Positions 17,112 through 25,494 of a stretch of DNA of 64,000 nt are shown in pieces. How positions within the stretch are numbered: position 1 is the first letter of the stretch; every line of letters starts with the position of its first letter. The notes beneath the pieces are model-generated. The model saw only the letters and a list, made by a program, of their open reading frames with translations, ran no database searches and was not told the DNA's origin. Position numbers and translations under genes: made by a program. Source of the DNA: Phascolarctobacterium sp. (lineage in GTDB: Bacteria; Bacillota; Negativicutes; Acidaminococcales; Acidaminococcaceae); the NCBI GenBank assembly GCA_017623055.1, contig JAGAPX010000018.1, positions 62,001-126,000 on the forward strand, in the 5' to 3' direction.

Positions 17112-18307
17112 AATTGTACCTCCGTACACAAGGCAGTAAGTTTTTGTAAAATGGTTAAGTTTTCTTCAGGAGTGCCTACTGTAATACGCAAGCAGCCTGT
17201 CAATTTTGCGTGACCACTGTAATCACGTACCAAGATGCTGTTTTCCATTAAATATTTGAACATCATCTTGCCACTGGCAACTTGGGGAAGCAGGCTAAAA
17301 TCTTTGTACCTGCTTTCGTAAGCACGCGCAAGGCATTTTGCCAGCTCGCCCTCCGCACGGAAGGTTACGAAATTGGTAGCAGTGTCCCAAACTCTAAAGC
17401 CAAGCTTCGCCAGATAGGCTGCCATTTTGTCCCGTTCACTGCGCACCAGCTTAATCTGTTCTTTATATAAATTTTTATTTTCGTATAAGGTCTTCGCCAC
17501 CATTAAGGTATAGGCGTTAACGTGATAGGGCAAAAGAGCTTTGCCCAAAAGGCGCATTACGCCAGCCGCACCAACTGCGTAACCACAACGCAAGCCTGCC
17601 AAGCCGTAAGCCTTGGAGAAAGTGCGGAACACCATTAAATTACTGTACTTGCCAACAAGGCTAAGGGTAGAACCTGCCACCAGCCACAGCTTGTTCAAAG
17701 GACGCATATCATTAGGAGGAAGCTCCTTGCCGTCGGCAAATTCCATATAGGCTTCGTCCATGATTACAGGGCATTCCACGTTGGCAATAATCTTTTCCAT
17801 TTCAGAAAGGTTGTTATAGTTGCCGGTGGGATTGTTGGGATTGCATACAATGAGAAGTACAGGACGTTCCCTTTCGCAAAATTCAATAACAACATCTGCA
17901 TCAACATAGCCATCTTCCGTCAAAGGATAGGGTGCCGCCACACTGTCGCTCAAGGTAGCGTACTCTCCGTACATGGAAAAGGACGGATAGGGAATAGCAA
18001 TCTTCTTGCCGTAGCCACCAAAAACGTAGCAGGCAACCTGTAAGAGCTCGCTAGAGCCATTACCAATTTTTATATTAGCAATGTCTAAATCCAGCTCCTC
18101 TGCAATTGCTTCACACAGATTCTCAGATTTAATGGGCGGATAGCGGTTAAAGGGAAAGCTTTGAGTTCTTTCCAGCACAGCTTGGCGCACCGCTTCGGGC
18201 ATTTCGTAATTACTTTCATTAGCGTTTACGATGATGTCCGCGGCAACGTGCTCTACGGAATACTCTTCCATAGATTCCAAGCCTTTGCGGATTGCAAATT
18301 CTTCCAT
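17108..18307 (-). CDS. hisC: Histidinol-phosphate aminotransferase
   Basis: A 399-residue PLP-dependent class I/II aminotransferase. It has GNGSSELL near residue 82, CNPNNPTGN near 160, the Lys Schiff-base segment FRTFSKAYGLAGLRCGYAVG near 230, and a C-terminal LRITVGTPEEN. It is some 40 residues longer than the common HisC form of about 355, with extra sequence around residues 320-370. It lies four bases after hisD in the operon. Aromatic aminotransferase side activity is possible in this family. Confidence 0.93.
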   Translation of the reverse strand: MEEFAIRKGLESMEEYSVEHVAADIIVNANESNYEMPEAVRQAVLERTQSFPFNRYPPIKSENLCEAIAEELDLDIANIKIGNGSSELLQVACYVFGGYGKKIAIPYPSFSMYGEYATLSDSVAAPYPLTEDGYVDADVVIEFCERERPVLLIVCNPNNPTGNYNNLSEMEKIIANVECPVIMDEAYMEFADGKELPPNDMRPLNKLWLVAGSTLSLVGKYSNLMVFRTFSKAYGLAGLRCGYAVGAAGVMRLLGKALLPYHVNAYTLMVAKTLYENKNLYKEQIKLVRSERDKMAAYLAKLGFRVWDTATNFVTFRAEGELAKCLARAYESRYKDFSLLPQVASGKMMFKYLMENSILVRDYSGHAKLTGCLRITVGTPEENLTILQKLTALCTEVQL

Positions 18308-18311
18308 TGGC

Positions 18312-19658
18312 TCACTTCCCTTCTACGCGTTTACGGATAGCGTTGGCATGAGCACGTAAGCCTTCCGCTTCAGCCATGGCAATAACGTCATCAGCAACTT
18401 CTGCCAAGGCTGCGCCTGTATAAGCAATAATACTGGTCTTTTTCATAAAGGTTTCTACATTTAATACAGAGTAGAATTTAGCAGTACCACCAGTTGGCAA
18501 AATGTGGTTAGGCCCTGCGTAGTAGTCTCCTAAAGGTTCAGGAGAGTATTGTCCCAAGAAAATTGCCCCTGCGTTGCGAATGTAGGGCAAAATTTCAAAG
18601 GGAGCCTTAGTCATAACTTCCAAATGTTCCGGTGCAGAAATATTAGCCATTTCAATTACAGTTGCCATATCGTTGGCAAGGATAATCTTGCCGTAATTTG
18701 CGAGAGCAGTAGCTGCAATTTCTTGACGAGGAAGTTGTGCCAATTGCACTTCAATCTCTTCTGCCACAGCATTTGCCACAGCTTCGCTATCAGTTACAAG
18801 GATAGCGCTTGCCAAGGGGTCATGCTCTGCTTGGCTCAGAAGGTCTGCGGCCAAATAGGTGGGGTCAGCAGTTTCATCTGCAATAATTAAAATTTCACTG
18901 GGGCCTGCCAGCATATCTATATCGCAGTGACCATACACTGCTTTTTTCGCCAAGGTAACGAAGATGTTACCAGGGCCAGTAATCTTTTCAACTTTAGGAA
19001 CGGTTTCCGTACCAAAGGCAAGGGCTGCTACCGCTTGAGCACCACCCATTTTGTAAATTTCTTTTACGCCAATTTCTTTAGCAGTAACAAGCACGTAGGG
19101 ATTTACCTTGCCATCCTTGCCACAGGGAACTGCCATTACGATGCGGGGCACTCCTGCTACCTTGGCAGGACAAGCATTCATAATTACAGAAGAAGGGTAC
19201 GCCGCAGTACCACCGGGCACGTAAATACCAACGGAGTCAACAGGAGTAACCTTTTGTCCCAGCATTGCACCATAGGGACGATTGGTCAGCCAAGTTTTAG
19301 GCATTTGTTCCTCGTGGAACTTGGTTACATTGGCAATGGCACGTTTAATGGCAGCCACTACTTCCGGTTTAGTCAGAGCTTCTGCTTCCGCAAACTCTTC
19401 CTCGCTAACGCAAATATTGCTTGCGTCAATACCAGCCTTATCAATCAAATTGGTGTAATAAAAAAGTTTAGCATCGCCTTCCGCACGCACGTCTGCAACG
19501 ATGCGGTCCACTACCTGCGCCGCAGTCAAGGGTGCGCCGAACATAGCGTTAACACCTGCTTGCACTCCGGGGGAGAGCACGCACTCGTCAAAGGCTTTTT
19601 TCTTCATTAAATCTGCAATTTCTTGAGCATTCATAGCTCTTGCATCGGTAACTTGCAT
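18312..19658 (-). CDS. hisD: Histidinol dehydrogenase
   Basis: A 448-residue zinc- and NAD-dependent enzyme that oxidises histidinol to histidine in two steps. Markers are VDSVGIYVPGGTAAYPSS, GAQAVAALAFGTETVPKV, DMLAGPSEILIIADE and LSQAEHDPLASAILVT, then SAPEHLE and GDYYAGPNHILPTGGTA. The ATG at 19658 is one base past the hisG-part stop with GAGAGGG nine bases ahead. An in-frame ATG at 19676 is the alternative start. Confidence 0.95.
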   Translation of the reverse strand: MQVTDARAMNAQEIADLMKKKAFDECVLSPGVQAGVNAMFGAPLTAAQVVDRIVADVRAEGDAKLFYYTNLIDKAGIDASNICVSEEEFAEAEALTKPEVVAAIKRAIANVTKFHEEQMPKTWLTNRPYGAMLGQKVTPVDSVGIYVPGGTAAYPSSVIMNACPAKVAGVPRIVMAVPCGKDGKVNPYVLVTAKEIGVKEIYKMGGAQAVAALAFGTETVPKVEKITGPGNIFVTLAKKAVYGHCDIDMLAGPSEILIIADETADPTYLAADLLSQAEHDPLASAILVTDSEAVANAVAEEIEVQLAQLPRQEIAATALANYGKIILANDMATVIEMANISAPEHLEVMTKAPFEILPYIRNAGAIFLGQYSPEPLGDYYAGPNHILPTGGTAKFYSVLNVETFMKKTSIIAYTGAALAEVADDVIAMAEAEGLRAHANAIRKRVEGK

Positions 19659-19659
19659 T

Positions 19660-21285
19660 TTATTTATCCCTCTCATTCAAAACAGCTCGTAAATCTTCTA
19701 CTAATTTGTGCAAACGTGCAAATTTCAGCTTAAAGCTGGCACGATTGGCAATAAGGCGCGCGGTAGCAGTAAAGATGGAATCAACTTCCACCAATTTGTT
19801 CTCGCGCAGGGTAGTGCCCGTTTCCACAATATCTACAATAACTTCGCTAAGCTCAATCAACGGACCAAGCTCGATGGAGCCGTTAAGCTTAACAATCTCG
19901 TTTTGCACGCCAAGCTTGTTAAAATAAGCTCTTGCGCAGTTGGGGTACTTGGTCGCCACACGAATGTGAGCGTAATCTGTAAGTTTAGCACGTTGATTTT
20001 TTTCAGGCACTGCCATCATCAGGCGACATTTGCCAAATCCCAAGTCCACCAATTCCACAACGTCCTTGTTTTCTTCCAATAATACATCCTTGCCAATCAC
20101 GCCAATATCTGCGGCACCATACTCAACGTAAGTGGGAACGTCCACAGTTTTAGCAATGATGAAGCGAATTTTAGCTTCTTCGTTGGTAATGACAAGCTTG
20201 CGGGAATCTTCTACAACATTTTCCCCGGTGAAGCAAACCTTTTCCAAAAGGGCGTAGCTTTTTTTGAACAGCTTGCCCTTGGGCATGGCGATGGTAATAT
20301 ATTCGTCGTTAGTATTGCGTTCCAAAGCAAGGAGTACGCGGTCAACGCCAATAGCAAAGCCGGTAGCTGGGCAATCCAGTCCGAAGCCACGCATCATTTT
20401 GTCGTAACGACCGCCGCCGGCAACAGGATAACCCATTTCCGGAACGTACACTTCAAAAAGCATACCAGTGTAATAATCCAAGGAGCGGTACAAGCCAAGG
20501 TTAAAGCTTACGAATTTGCCTGCTCCGTGTTTTTCAACCAGCTCGTAAATTTGGCGCAGGTCTTTCAGTGCGGCAAGGCACTTTTCATTTTGAACAACAG
20601 CGCTCATTTTATCTAAAATCTCTACTCCACCTTGCAGGAAGAGGAAATCCCTAAAGAGCTTTTTAATTTCTTCATTAATATTAGTAGCGGAGGCAGCAAG
20701 TTCTTCCATGGCAACTGCATCGTGGCGACGGAGGCAGTCTTTTAATTGAAGAATTTGTTCTGCGGTGAAGCCTGCTTCTTCTGCCAAGCCGTTGATAAAG
20801 CCAACGTGACCAACACTAAAAGCAAATTTCTCCAAGCCAGCCGCTTGCAATGCTTGCGCCGCCAAAGCGATAATCTCCGCATCAGCCTCAGGACCTTGCA
20901 CGCCAAAGAATTCTACGCCAGCTTGCTCAAACTCGCACTGGCGACCCATTTGGATTTCTTCGTAACGGAACAAATTGGCAAGGTAGCATAAGCGCTTTGC
21001 CTTTTCCCCTTGCTGCAAGCGAGTTGCTGCCAAACGGGCAATGGGGGCAGTCATGTCATTGCGTAACACCAGTAAATTATTATTACGGTCGAAGAAGCGG
21101 AAGTCGCTATCCTTAACCATACTGCCAAAAGTATCAGCGTATTCAAAACCGGGAGTCTTAACTTCCTCGTAGCCCCAGTTTTCAAAAACCTCTAAAATAG
21201 CGTTCTCAATTTTACGGCGACGCTTCATTTCGCCGGGCAATATATCTTTAGTACCGTAGGGTACTTGGTAAACCTTATTCAGCAT
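19660..21285 (-). CDS. hisZG: Fused ATP phosphoribosyltransferase: HisZ regulatory plus HisG catalytic subunit
   Basis: One uninterrupted 541-residue frame. Residues 1 to about 320 are a HisZ (HisRS-like) regulatory domain, with YQVPYGTKDILPGEMKRR, LRNDMTAPIARLAATR and GGGRYDKMMRGFG. From about residue 326 a short-form HisG begins with ITIAMPKGKLFKKS and contains ADIGVIGKDVLLE and VDIVETGTTLREN. The linker is only a few residues. The two subunits are normally separate genes forming a hetero-octamer, so a covalent fusion fixes their ratio at 1:1. It starts 11 bases inside the TrpR-like gene behind GGGGAAGG. Confidence 0.93.
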   Translation of the reverse strand: MLNKVYQVPYGTKDILPGEMKRRRKIENAILEVFENWGYEEVKTPGFEYADTFGSMVKDSDFRFFDRNNNLLVLRNDMTAPIARLAATRLQQGEKAKRLCYLANLFRYEEIQMGRQCEFEQAGVEFFGVQGPEADAEIIALAAQALQAAGLEKFAFSVGHVGFINGLAEEAGFTAEQILQLKDCLRRHDAVAMEELAASATNINEEIKKLFRDFLFLQGGVEILDKMSAVVQNEKCLAALKDLRQIYELVEKHGAGKFVSFNLGLYRSLDYYTGMLFEVYVPEMGYPVAGGGRYDKMMRGFGLDCPATGFAIGVDRVLLALERNTNDEYITIAMPKGKLFKKSYALLEKVCFTGENVVEDSRKLVITNEEAKIRFIIAKTVDVPTYVEYGAADIGVIGKDVLLEENKDVVELVDLGFGKCRLMMAVPEKNQRAKLTDYAHIRVATKYPNCARAYFNKLGVQNEIVKLNGSIELGPLIELSEVIVDIVETGTTLRENKLVEVDSIFTATARLIANRASFKLKFARLHKLVEDLRAVLNERDK

Positions 21286-21580
21286 TGTCCTTCCCCTTCC
21301 TAATCACAGGCATTACAGAATTGTAACCATCTGCGCCATACACCAAGCAGCGTTTTACACGAGAGATGGTAGCGGTGCTGGCACCTGTTTTGCTAACAAT
21401 TTCTTCATATATACTACCTTCATCCAGCATACGGGCAACCTCTAAGCGTTGGGCTAAAGCCTTCAGCTCGCTAATAGTACAGATATCTTCAAAAAAGTTG
21501 TAGCATTGCTCTTTATCTTTTAAACTCAAGATTGCTTCAAAAAGTTGGTCGGTCAAATGGTCATGTATTTTAGATGCCAT
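21275..21580 (-). CDS. TrpR-like YerC/YecD family DNA-binding protein
   Basis: A 101-residue Trp-repressor fold protein of the YerC/YecD family. The helix-turn-helix region is EEIVSKTGASTATISRVKRCLVYG (about residues 60-84). It is the first gene of the histidine operon and overlaps hisZG, so it is a candidate regulator of this operon; that is inference, since the family's ligand is not settled. The ATG at 21580 has AGGAGGG. An open extension to 21649 runs through short hairpin sequences in the leader and is unlikely to be coding. Confidence 0.88.
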   Translation of the reverse strand: MASKIHDHLTDQLFEAILSLKDKEQCYNFFEDICTISELKALAQRLEVARMLDEGSIYEEIVSKTGASTATISRVKRCLVYGADGYNSVMPVIRKGKDNAE

Positions 21581-21686
21581 GGTATTCCCTCCTATAAATT
21601 CACTTGCTTCAGGCAAGACTGCTTTCCTTTTTAAAGAGCTTGCTCCCAATTGGGAGGCGCCTCTAATTTTTAAAACACTTTACTAC

Positions 21687-21715
21687 ACTTTAACCCTTTA
21701 GTTTGTGAAAGTCAA
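21687..21715 (-). promoter_or_regulatory. Promoter of the trpR-like/his operon
   Basis: TTGACT and TAAAGT are separated by exactly 17 bases on the minus strand, about 105 bases upstream of the first start codon. The leader holds two palindromes (CTCCCAATTGGGAG at 21643-21656 and cttgc/gcaag at 21603-21617) but no clear T-box or attenuator. Confidence 0.55.
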
Positions 21716-21746
21716 GGAAAATTTTGTGACCTAGGAAATATTTTTG

Positions 21747-21775
21747 TTGACAATTTTTGAAAGATAATATAACAT
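21747..21775 (+). promoter_or_regulatory. Promoter of the metNIQ operon
   Basis: A perfect TTGACA at 21747-21752 is followed by TATAAC or TAACAT 15-17 bases later. Transcription would start just before the SAM riboswitch. It is back to back with the his promoter. Confidence 0.6.
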
Positions 21776-21798
21776 TAAGACATTAAGTTAACAAAAAA

Positions 21799-21895
21799 TT
21801 CATCAAGAGTAGCTGAGGGACTGGCCCAATGAAGCTACGGCAACCACACTTTAAGTGAACGGTGCCAAATCCAACGGAGCATTCCGACAGATGAA
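21799..21895 (+). ncRNA. SAM-I (S-box) riboswitch aptamer
   Basis: The sequence contains the S-box core: tcaagag near the 5' end, GAGGGACTGGCCCAATGAAGC (in the middle, 21814-21834), CGGCAACC and GGTGCCAAATCCAACGG. P1 is formed by TTCATC (21799-21804) and GATGAA (21890-21895). The 3' P1 strand can instead pair with cttcatc in the terminator (21922-21928), giving a simple SAM-dependent OFF switch. It lies upstream of metNIQ, a normal S-box target. Confidence 0.95.
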
Positions 21896-21918
21896 GAGAT
21901 ACTTAGCGCAAGAAATGT

Positions 21919-21947
21919 ACCCTTCATCAGTAGGTGAAGGGTTTTTT
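21919..21947 (+). terminator. Riboswitch-controlled intrinsic terminator
   Basis: Stem ACCCTTCA / TGAAGGGT (21919-21926 and 21935-21942) followed by TTTTTT. Its left arm overlaps sequence complementary to the 3' strand of the aptamer P1. Confidence 0.92.
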
Positions 21948-21957
21948 GTAGTGATAC

Positions 21958-22080
21958 GACAAATCGTATAAGCACCATTATGCTGTGTCACAGCTTATTT
22001 ATTTGCTCGACGTACCTCAAGTACGCCATCGCTTCATAAATTTCGCTGTTCCTTGCCTTCTGGTACTTCTCCAATTTGTC
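21958..22080 (+). repeat. Long imperfect hairpin (123 nt) between riboswitch and metN
   Basis: The outer arms read GACAAAT (21958-21964) and ATTTGTC (22074-22080). The inverted similarity continues inward through AGNACCA and ACAGC to a tip GTAC-ctcaa-GTAC (22012-22024). The whole segment can therefore fold on itself. It is not part of the riboswitch, which ends at the T tract. It may be a small inverted-repeat element or a second leader structure. Confidence 0.6.
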
Positions 22081-22117
22081 TGGATGTAAAACAATTTATA
22101 GAAAGGACTTCTTTCGT

Positions 22118-23155
22118 ATGATAGAGTTAATAAATGTAGAAAAAACCTATTATAGCAAAGCTGGCGACATCCACGCTTTGAAAACTACCAACCTGTCTAT
22201 CAACGCTGGCGAAATCTTCGGTATCATCGGTTTGTCCGGTGCAGGCAAGTCCACTTTGGTACGCTGCATCAATATGCTGGAACGCCCCACCGCAGGCAAA
22301 GTTTATGTTGACGGTGCAGAGCTGACCTCTATGAACAAAACCGAGCTGAACAAAACTCGTCAAGGCATTGGTATGATTTTCCAACACTTTAACCTGTTGG
22401 CATCCCGCACTGTTTATGACAACATTGCTTTCCCCTTGGAAATTCAAGGTATGAGCAAAGCTGAAATTGATAAACGTGTACGTCCCCTTTTGGAATTGGT
22501 ACAACTGGAAACCAGAGCTAACTATTATCCCAGCCAACTTTCCGGTGGTCAAAAGCAACGTGTAGGTATCGCACGTGCATTGGCTAGCAACCCGAAAGTT
22601 TTGCTGTGCGACGAAGCAACCAGTGCGCTGGATCCCCAAACTACTAAATCCATTCTTGATTTGCTCAAAGATATCAATAACAAAATGAAGCTCACCATCG
22701 TGCTGATTACTCACCAAATGGAAGTAGTAACTGAAATTTGCGACCGTGTTGCTGTAATCGACAATGGCGAAATCATCGAGCAAGGTAATATGGTAGAAGT
22801 GTTCACCAACCCGCAACACGAAACCACCAAAGAATTTACCAAGAGCGTTATGAACGCAGAGCTTCCTGAAATCATCAAGAACATGCACCTGACCGAAAGC
22901 TACGTTGATAACAGCAAGCTGATCGTGCGTATTTCCTTCTTAGGCGATTCCGCAAGCGAACCCATCGTTTCCGGTATGGTTAAGAAGTTTGATGTAGATG
23001 TAAGTATTCTTTTCGGCAACATCGCTCAACTGAAAGATGTTCCCTTCGGCACCTTGATTATCGAAATCTCCGGTTCTCACGAAGGCATCGACAAGGCTCT
23101 GGAATACCTGCACAGCCAAAATCTGAAAACGGAGGTAATTGGTTATGAGTCCTGA
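22118..23155 (+). CDS. metN: Methionine ABC transporter, ATP-binding protein
   Basis: A 345-residue ABC ATPase. Walker A GLSGAGKST lies near residue 38, the signature LSGGQKQR near 141 and Walker B VLLCDEATSALD near 162. A C-terminal NIL (ACT-like) domain from about residue 265 binds methionine and inhibits transport in MetN homologues. The ATG at 22118 follows AAAGGA. With MetI and MetQ it forms the high-affinity methionine importer, here under SAM riboswitch control. Confidence 0.96.
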   Translation: MIELINVEKTYYSKAGDIHALKTTNLSINAGEIFGIIGLSGAGKSTLVRCINMLERPTAGKVYVDGAELTSMNKTELNKTRQGIGMIFQHFNLLASRTVYDNIAFPLEIQGMSKAEIDKRVRPLLELVQLETRANYYPSQLSGGQKQRVGIARALASNPKVLLCDEATSALDPQTTKSILDLLKDINNKMKLTIVLITHQMEVVTEICDRVAVIDNGEIIEQGNMVEVFTNPQHETTKEFTKSVMNAELPEIIKNMHLTESYVDNSKLIVRISFLGDSASEPIVSGMVKKFDVDVSILFGNIAQLKDVPFGTLIIEISGSHEGIDKALEYLHSQNLKTEVIGYES

Positions 23156-23804
23156 TATGATTGATCTTTTGATAAAATCTTTCTGGGAAACCTGCTACAT
23201 GGTTTTCGCCTCTGCAGCACTCGCTACCGCAGTAGGTATGCCTTTGGGTGTGATCTTAACCGTTACCCGTAAAGACCACATCCTTCCTAACGCAGCTATC
23301 AACTCCGTTTTGGGCGCAGTAGTAAACGCAACCCGTTCTACTCCGTTCATCATCTTGATGGTAGCAATCATTCCTGTAACCCGTATGATTGTCGGCTCCT
23401 CCATTGGTACCACTGCGGCAATCGTTCCGCTGACAATTTCTGCAGCTCCCTTCATTGCCCGCATCATTGAATCTTCCCTTTTGGAAATCAACCCCGGTAT
23501 CATTGAAGCAGCACAAGCAATGGGCGCAAGCCCCATGCAAATCATCACCAAGGTTCTGCTTCCGGAAGCACTGCACTCCATCGTGCTGGGCGTAACCCTT
23601 GCCATCATCAGCTTGATTGGTTACTCCGCAATGGCTGGCGCGCTGGGCGGCGGCGGCTTGGGTGACTTGGCAATCCGCTACGGTTACCAACGTTTCCAAA
23701 TGGACGTTATGATTGTTACGGTTATCGTCCTCATCGTCATGGTACAAGTTATGCAATCCTTTGGCGATTGGATGAGCAAAAAGCTTAACAAAAACAAACT
23801 GTAA
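23145..23804 (+). CDS. metI: Methionine ABC transporter, permease
   Basis: A 219-residue inner-membrane permease with five to six hydrophobic helices. The coupling-helix motif EAAQAMGASPMQIITKVLLPEA (around residues 125-146) contacts MetN. The ATG at 23145 has GGAGG nine bases upstream and overlaps the metN stop by 11 bases. Confidence 0.96.
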   Translation: MSPDMIDLLIKSFWETCYMVFASAALATAVGMPLGVILTVTRKDHILPNAAINSVLGAVVNATRSTPFIILMVAIIPVTRMIVGSSIGTTAAIVPLTISAAPFIARIIESSLLEINPGIIEAAQAMGASPMQIITKVLLPEALHSIVLGVTLAIISLIGYSAMAGALGGGGLGDLAIRYGYQRFQMDVMIVTVIVLIVMVQVMQSFGDWMSKKLNKNKL

Positions 23805-23858
23805 AATCTTCTAAGTGATCTTCTCCTTAGAGCATCATAAAATTAGGAGGAACCCCCT

Positions 23859-24686
23859 ATGAAAAAATTAGCAAAAATTTTGAGCATCGCTGCTCTTTGT
23901 GCCTTCACCGCTTTCGCAGTAGGTTGCGGTGGCGATAAAAAAGCTGAGAAAAAAGCAGACACCAATGCTCCCATTAAAATTGGCGTAACTGCTGGTCCTC
24001 ACGCTGAAATTATGGACAACGTAAAAAAATTGGCTGATAAAAAAGGCTTAAAAATCGAAGTTGTAGAATTCTCCGATTATGTAACTCCCAACGTTGCTCT
24101 TCATCAAGGCGAACTTTTTGCAAACTCCATGCAACACGCTCCTTATCTGAAAGCAACCCTGGCTAAAGAACCCTCCTTCAAACTGGTAGAGGTTTTCAAA
24201 ACCGTAAACTTCCCCATGGCGGTTTACTCTCAAAAAGTTAAAAAAGGCGAAGAAATCCCCAATGGCGCAGTTGTTGGTATTCCTAACGACCCCTCCAACG
24301 GCGGCCGCGCTCTGCTCCTTTTGGCAGACAAAGGCTTGATTGAGCTTAAAGACAAAACAAACGTTGTAACCACCGTTAAAGATATTACTTCCAATCCGAA
24401 AAACCTGGTTATCCGTGAATTAGACGCAGCTATCATTCCTAATAGCCTGCCCGACTTGACCGTTGCTGTAATTAACTGCAACTACGCTCTGCCTGCAGGT
24501 CTTAACCCCACCAATGATTCCATCCTTTTGGAAAACGCTAACAACCCGTTCTTGAACATTTTTGTTACTCGCGAAGCTAATGTAAACGATCCGCGTATTA
24601 AACAATTGCAAGAAGTTTACCAATCCGCAGAAAACAAAAAATTCGTAAACGAATATTTCAAAGGCACTATTACTCCCGCGTGGTAA
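23859..24686 (+). CDS. metQ: Methionine-binding lipoprotein of the MetNIQ transporter
   Basis: A 275-residue NlpA-family substrate-binding lipoprotein. The signal peptide ends in the lipobox AVGC, with Cys at residue 23. The mature part begins IKIGVTAGPHAEIMD and carries QGELFANSMQHAPYL and IPNDPSNGGRALLLL, regions conserved in MetQ. AGGAGG precedes the ATG. A strong terminator follows, closing the operon. Confidence 0.95.
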   Translation: MKKLAKILSIAALCAFTAFAVGCGGDKKAEKKADTNAPIKIGVTAGPHAEIMDNVKKLADKKGLKIEVVEFSDYVTPNVALHQGELFANSMQHAPYLKATLAKEPSFKLVEVFKTVNFPMAVYSQKVKKGEEIPNGAVVGIPNDPSNGGRALLLLADKGLIELKDKTNVVTTVKDITSNPKNLVIRELDAAIIPNSLPDLTVAVINCNYALPAGLNPTNDSILLENANNPFLNIFVTREANVNDPRIKQLQEVYQSAENKKFVNEYFKGTITPAW

Positions 24687-24711
24687 GAATTTAAAACTAT
24701 CTAATACGACA

Positions 24712-24744
24712 AAAACCGTTCCTCAAATTGAGGAACGGTTTTTT
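24712..24744 (+). terminator. Terminator of the metNIQ operon
   Basis: A long stem AAAACCGTTCCTCAA / TTGAGGAACGGTTTT ends in TTTTT at 24738-24744. Confidence 0.9.
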
Positions 24745-24795
24745 AGTTTGTGCAACCAAATAAAAAATAAATTTTTTCAAAAAAGATGTCCGCTT

Positions 24796-24823
24796 TTGCA
24801 TTCTCGCGGGCAACTTATATAAT
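24796..24823 (+). promoter_or_regulatory. Promoter-like element with no gene downstream
   Basis: TTGCAT, 16 bases, then TATAAT on the plus strand. The next plus-strand gene is far away. A transcript from here would run antisense into the 3' end of the toxin gene. It may be a small RNA promoter or a chance match in AT-rich DNA. Confidence 0.3.
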
Positions 24824-24913
24824 GAGAGATATTTTTAAACCTGTACCTTTTTTCTTTTAGTATTTTCTTTTTTGGGTGTAGTCTACCTTTTGCGATTCTT
24901 CGTAGTAATATAC

Positions 24914-24943
24914 AAAATCCCGCAAGCTACTTGCCTACGGGAT
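24914..24943 (-). terminator. Terminator of the toxin-antitoxin pair
   Basis: The minus strand folds as ATCCC...GCAAG-tag-CTTGC-GGGAT with a four-base bulge on one side, followed by TTTT. It lies just beyond the toxin stop codon. Confidence 0.55.
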
Positions 24944-24951
24944 AAAACCAT

Positions 24952-25293
24952 TCAACTTAAAAGCTCCAATACATTTTGCTTGGAGTAAAAAATATGCTCT
25001 ACAACCATCACTTCTTCTTTTAATGAATAATACACAACATAATTATTGACATATATTCGATAATATTCTTTTGTCAATCTATCACTTTTAAAAATTTCAT
25101 ACGCATCAGGAAATCCTGTTGAACGACTTTCTATTGAACCAATTACACTTTTGTAAAGCCTACGAGCTGCATTTCTATTATGTAATGCGTATAAAATATA
25201 ATTCACAATACTGCTTAACTCTTTATGAAAAGCATTACTGTAAATTATTCTATACAGCTTTCGCTTCGTCAAAATCCGCGAATATCCTCTCAA
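24952..25293 (-). CDS. Type II toxin, RelE/ParE family
   Basis: Up to 113 residues. The core YRIIYSNAFHKELSSIVNYIL, the arginine-containing helix NAARRLYKSVIGSIESR and the strands EYYRIYVNNYVVYYSL and VVEHIFYSKQN follow the RelE/ParE fold. Depending on subfamily such toxins cut mRNA or poison gyrase; sequence alone does not decide. Two TTG codons (25293 and 25272) are possible starts and neither has a strong ribosome site, so translation is probably coupled to the antitoxin, whose end it overlaps. The segment is visibly AT-richer than the housekeeping neighbours, which suggests transfer. Confidence 0.8.
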   Translation of the reverse strand: MRGYSRILTKRKLYRIIYSNAFHKELSSIVNYILYALHNRNAARRLYKSVIGSIESRSTGFPDAYEIFKSDRLTKEYYRIYVNNYVVYYSLKEEVMVVEHIFYSKQNVLELLS

Positions 25294-25399
25294 TAGAATT
25301 TACAAGCTCTTCATGGGTTATATATTCTGCTTTTCCCATAGCTTCTTGCTTTTCTGATTCAAGGAGTGCTTCAAGATGTTCTTGTGGAATTTTTTGCAT
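25250..25399 (-). CDS. Antitoxin of the RelE/ParE-type pair
   Basis: A 49-residue acidic protein (MQKIPQEHLEALLESEKQEA...) overlapping the start of the toxin. The ATG at 25399 has GGAGGTG eight bases upstream. Longer in-frame starts would lie inside the -10 element and are rejected. No ribbon-helix-helix or HTH is obvious, so it may be a minimal antitoxin. It precedes the toxin, the usual order. Confidence 0.7.
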   Translation of the reverse strand: MQKIPQEHLEALLESEKQEAMGKAEYITHEELVNSIERIFADFDEAKAV

Positions 25400-25421
25400 T
25401 AAAAACACCTCCGTTGATTTC

Positions 25422-25449
25422 ATTATAATCAATAAAGTTATGTTGTCAA
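25422..25449 (-). promoter_or_regulatory. Consensus promoter of the toxin-antitoxin pair
   Basis: A perfect TTGACA and a perfect TATAAT are 16 bases apart on the minus strand, about 25 bases before the antitoxin start codon. It is the best sigma-70 promoter in the window, as expected for an autorepressed antitoxin operon. Confidence 0.75.
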
Positions 25450-25494
25450 ATTATTACTTCTGATATGTGTTGTGTTTTCTCGATTTAAACATAC

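Noticed and set aside
21581-21686. T-box or his attenuator in the leader of the his operon
   Set aside because: There is no T-box sequence, no run of His codons and no terminator-type T tract; only short palindromes are present.
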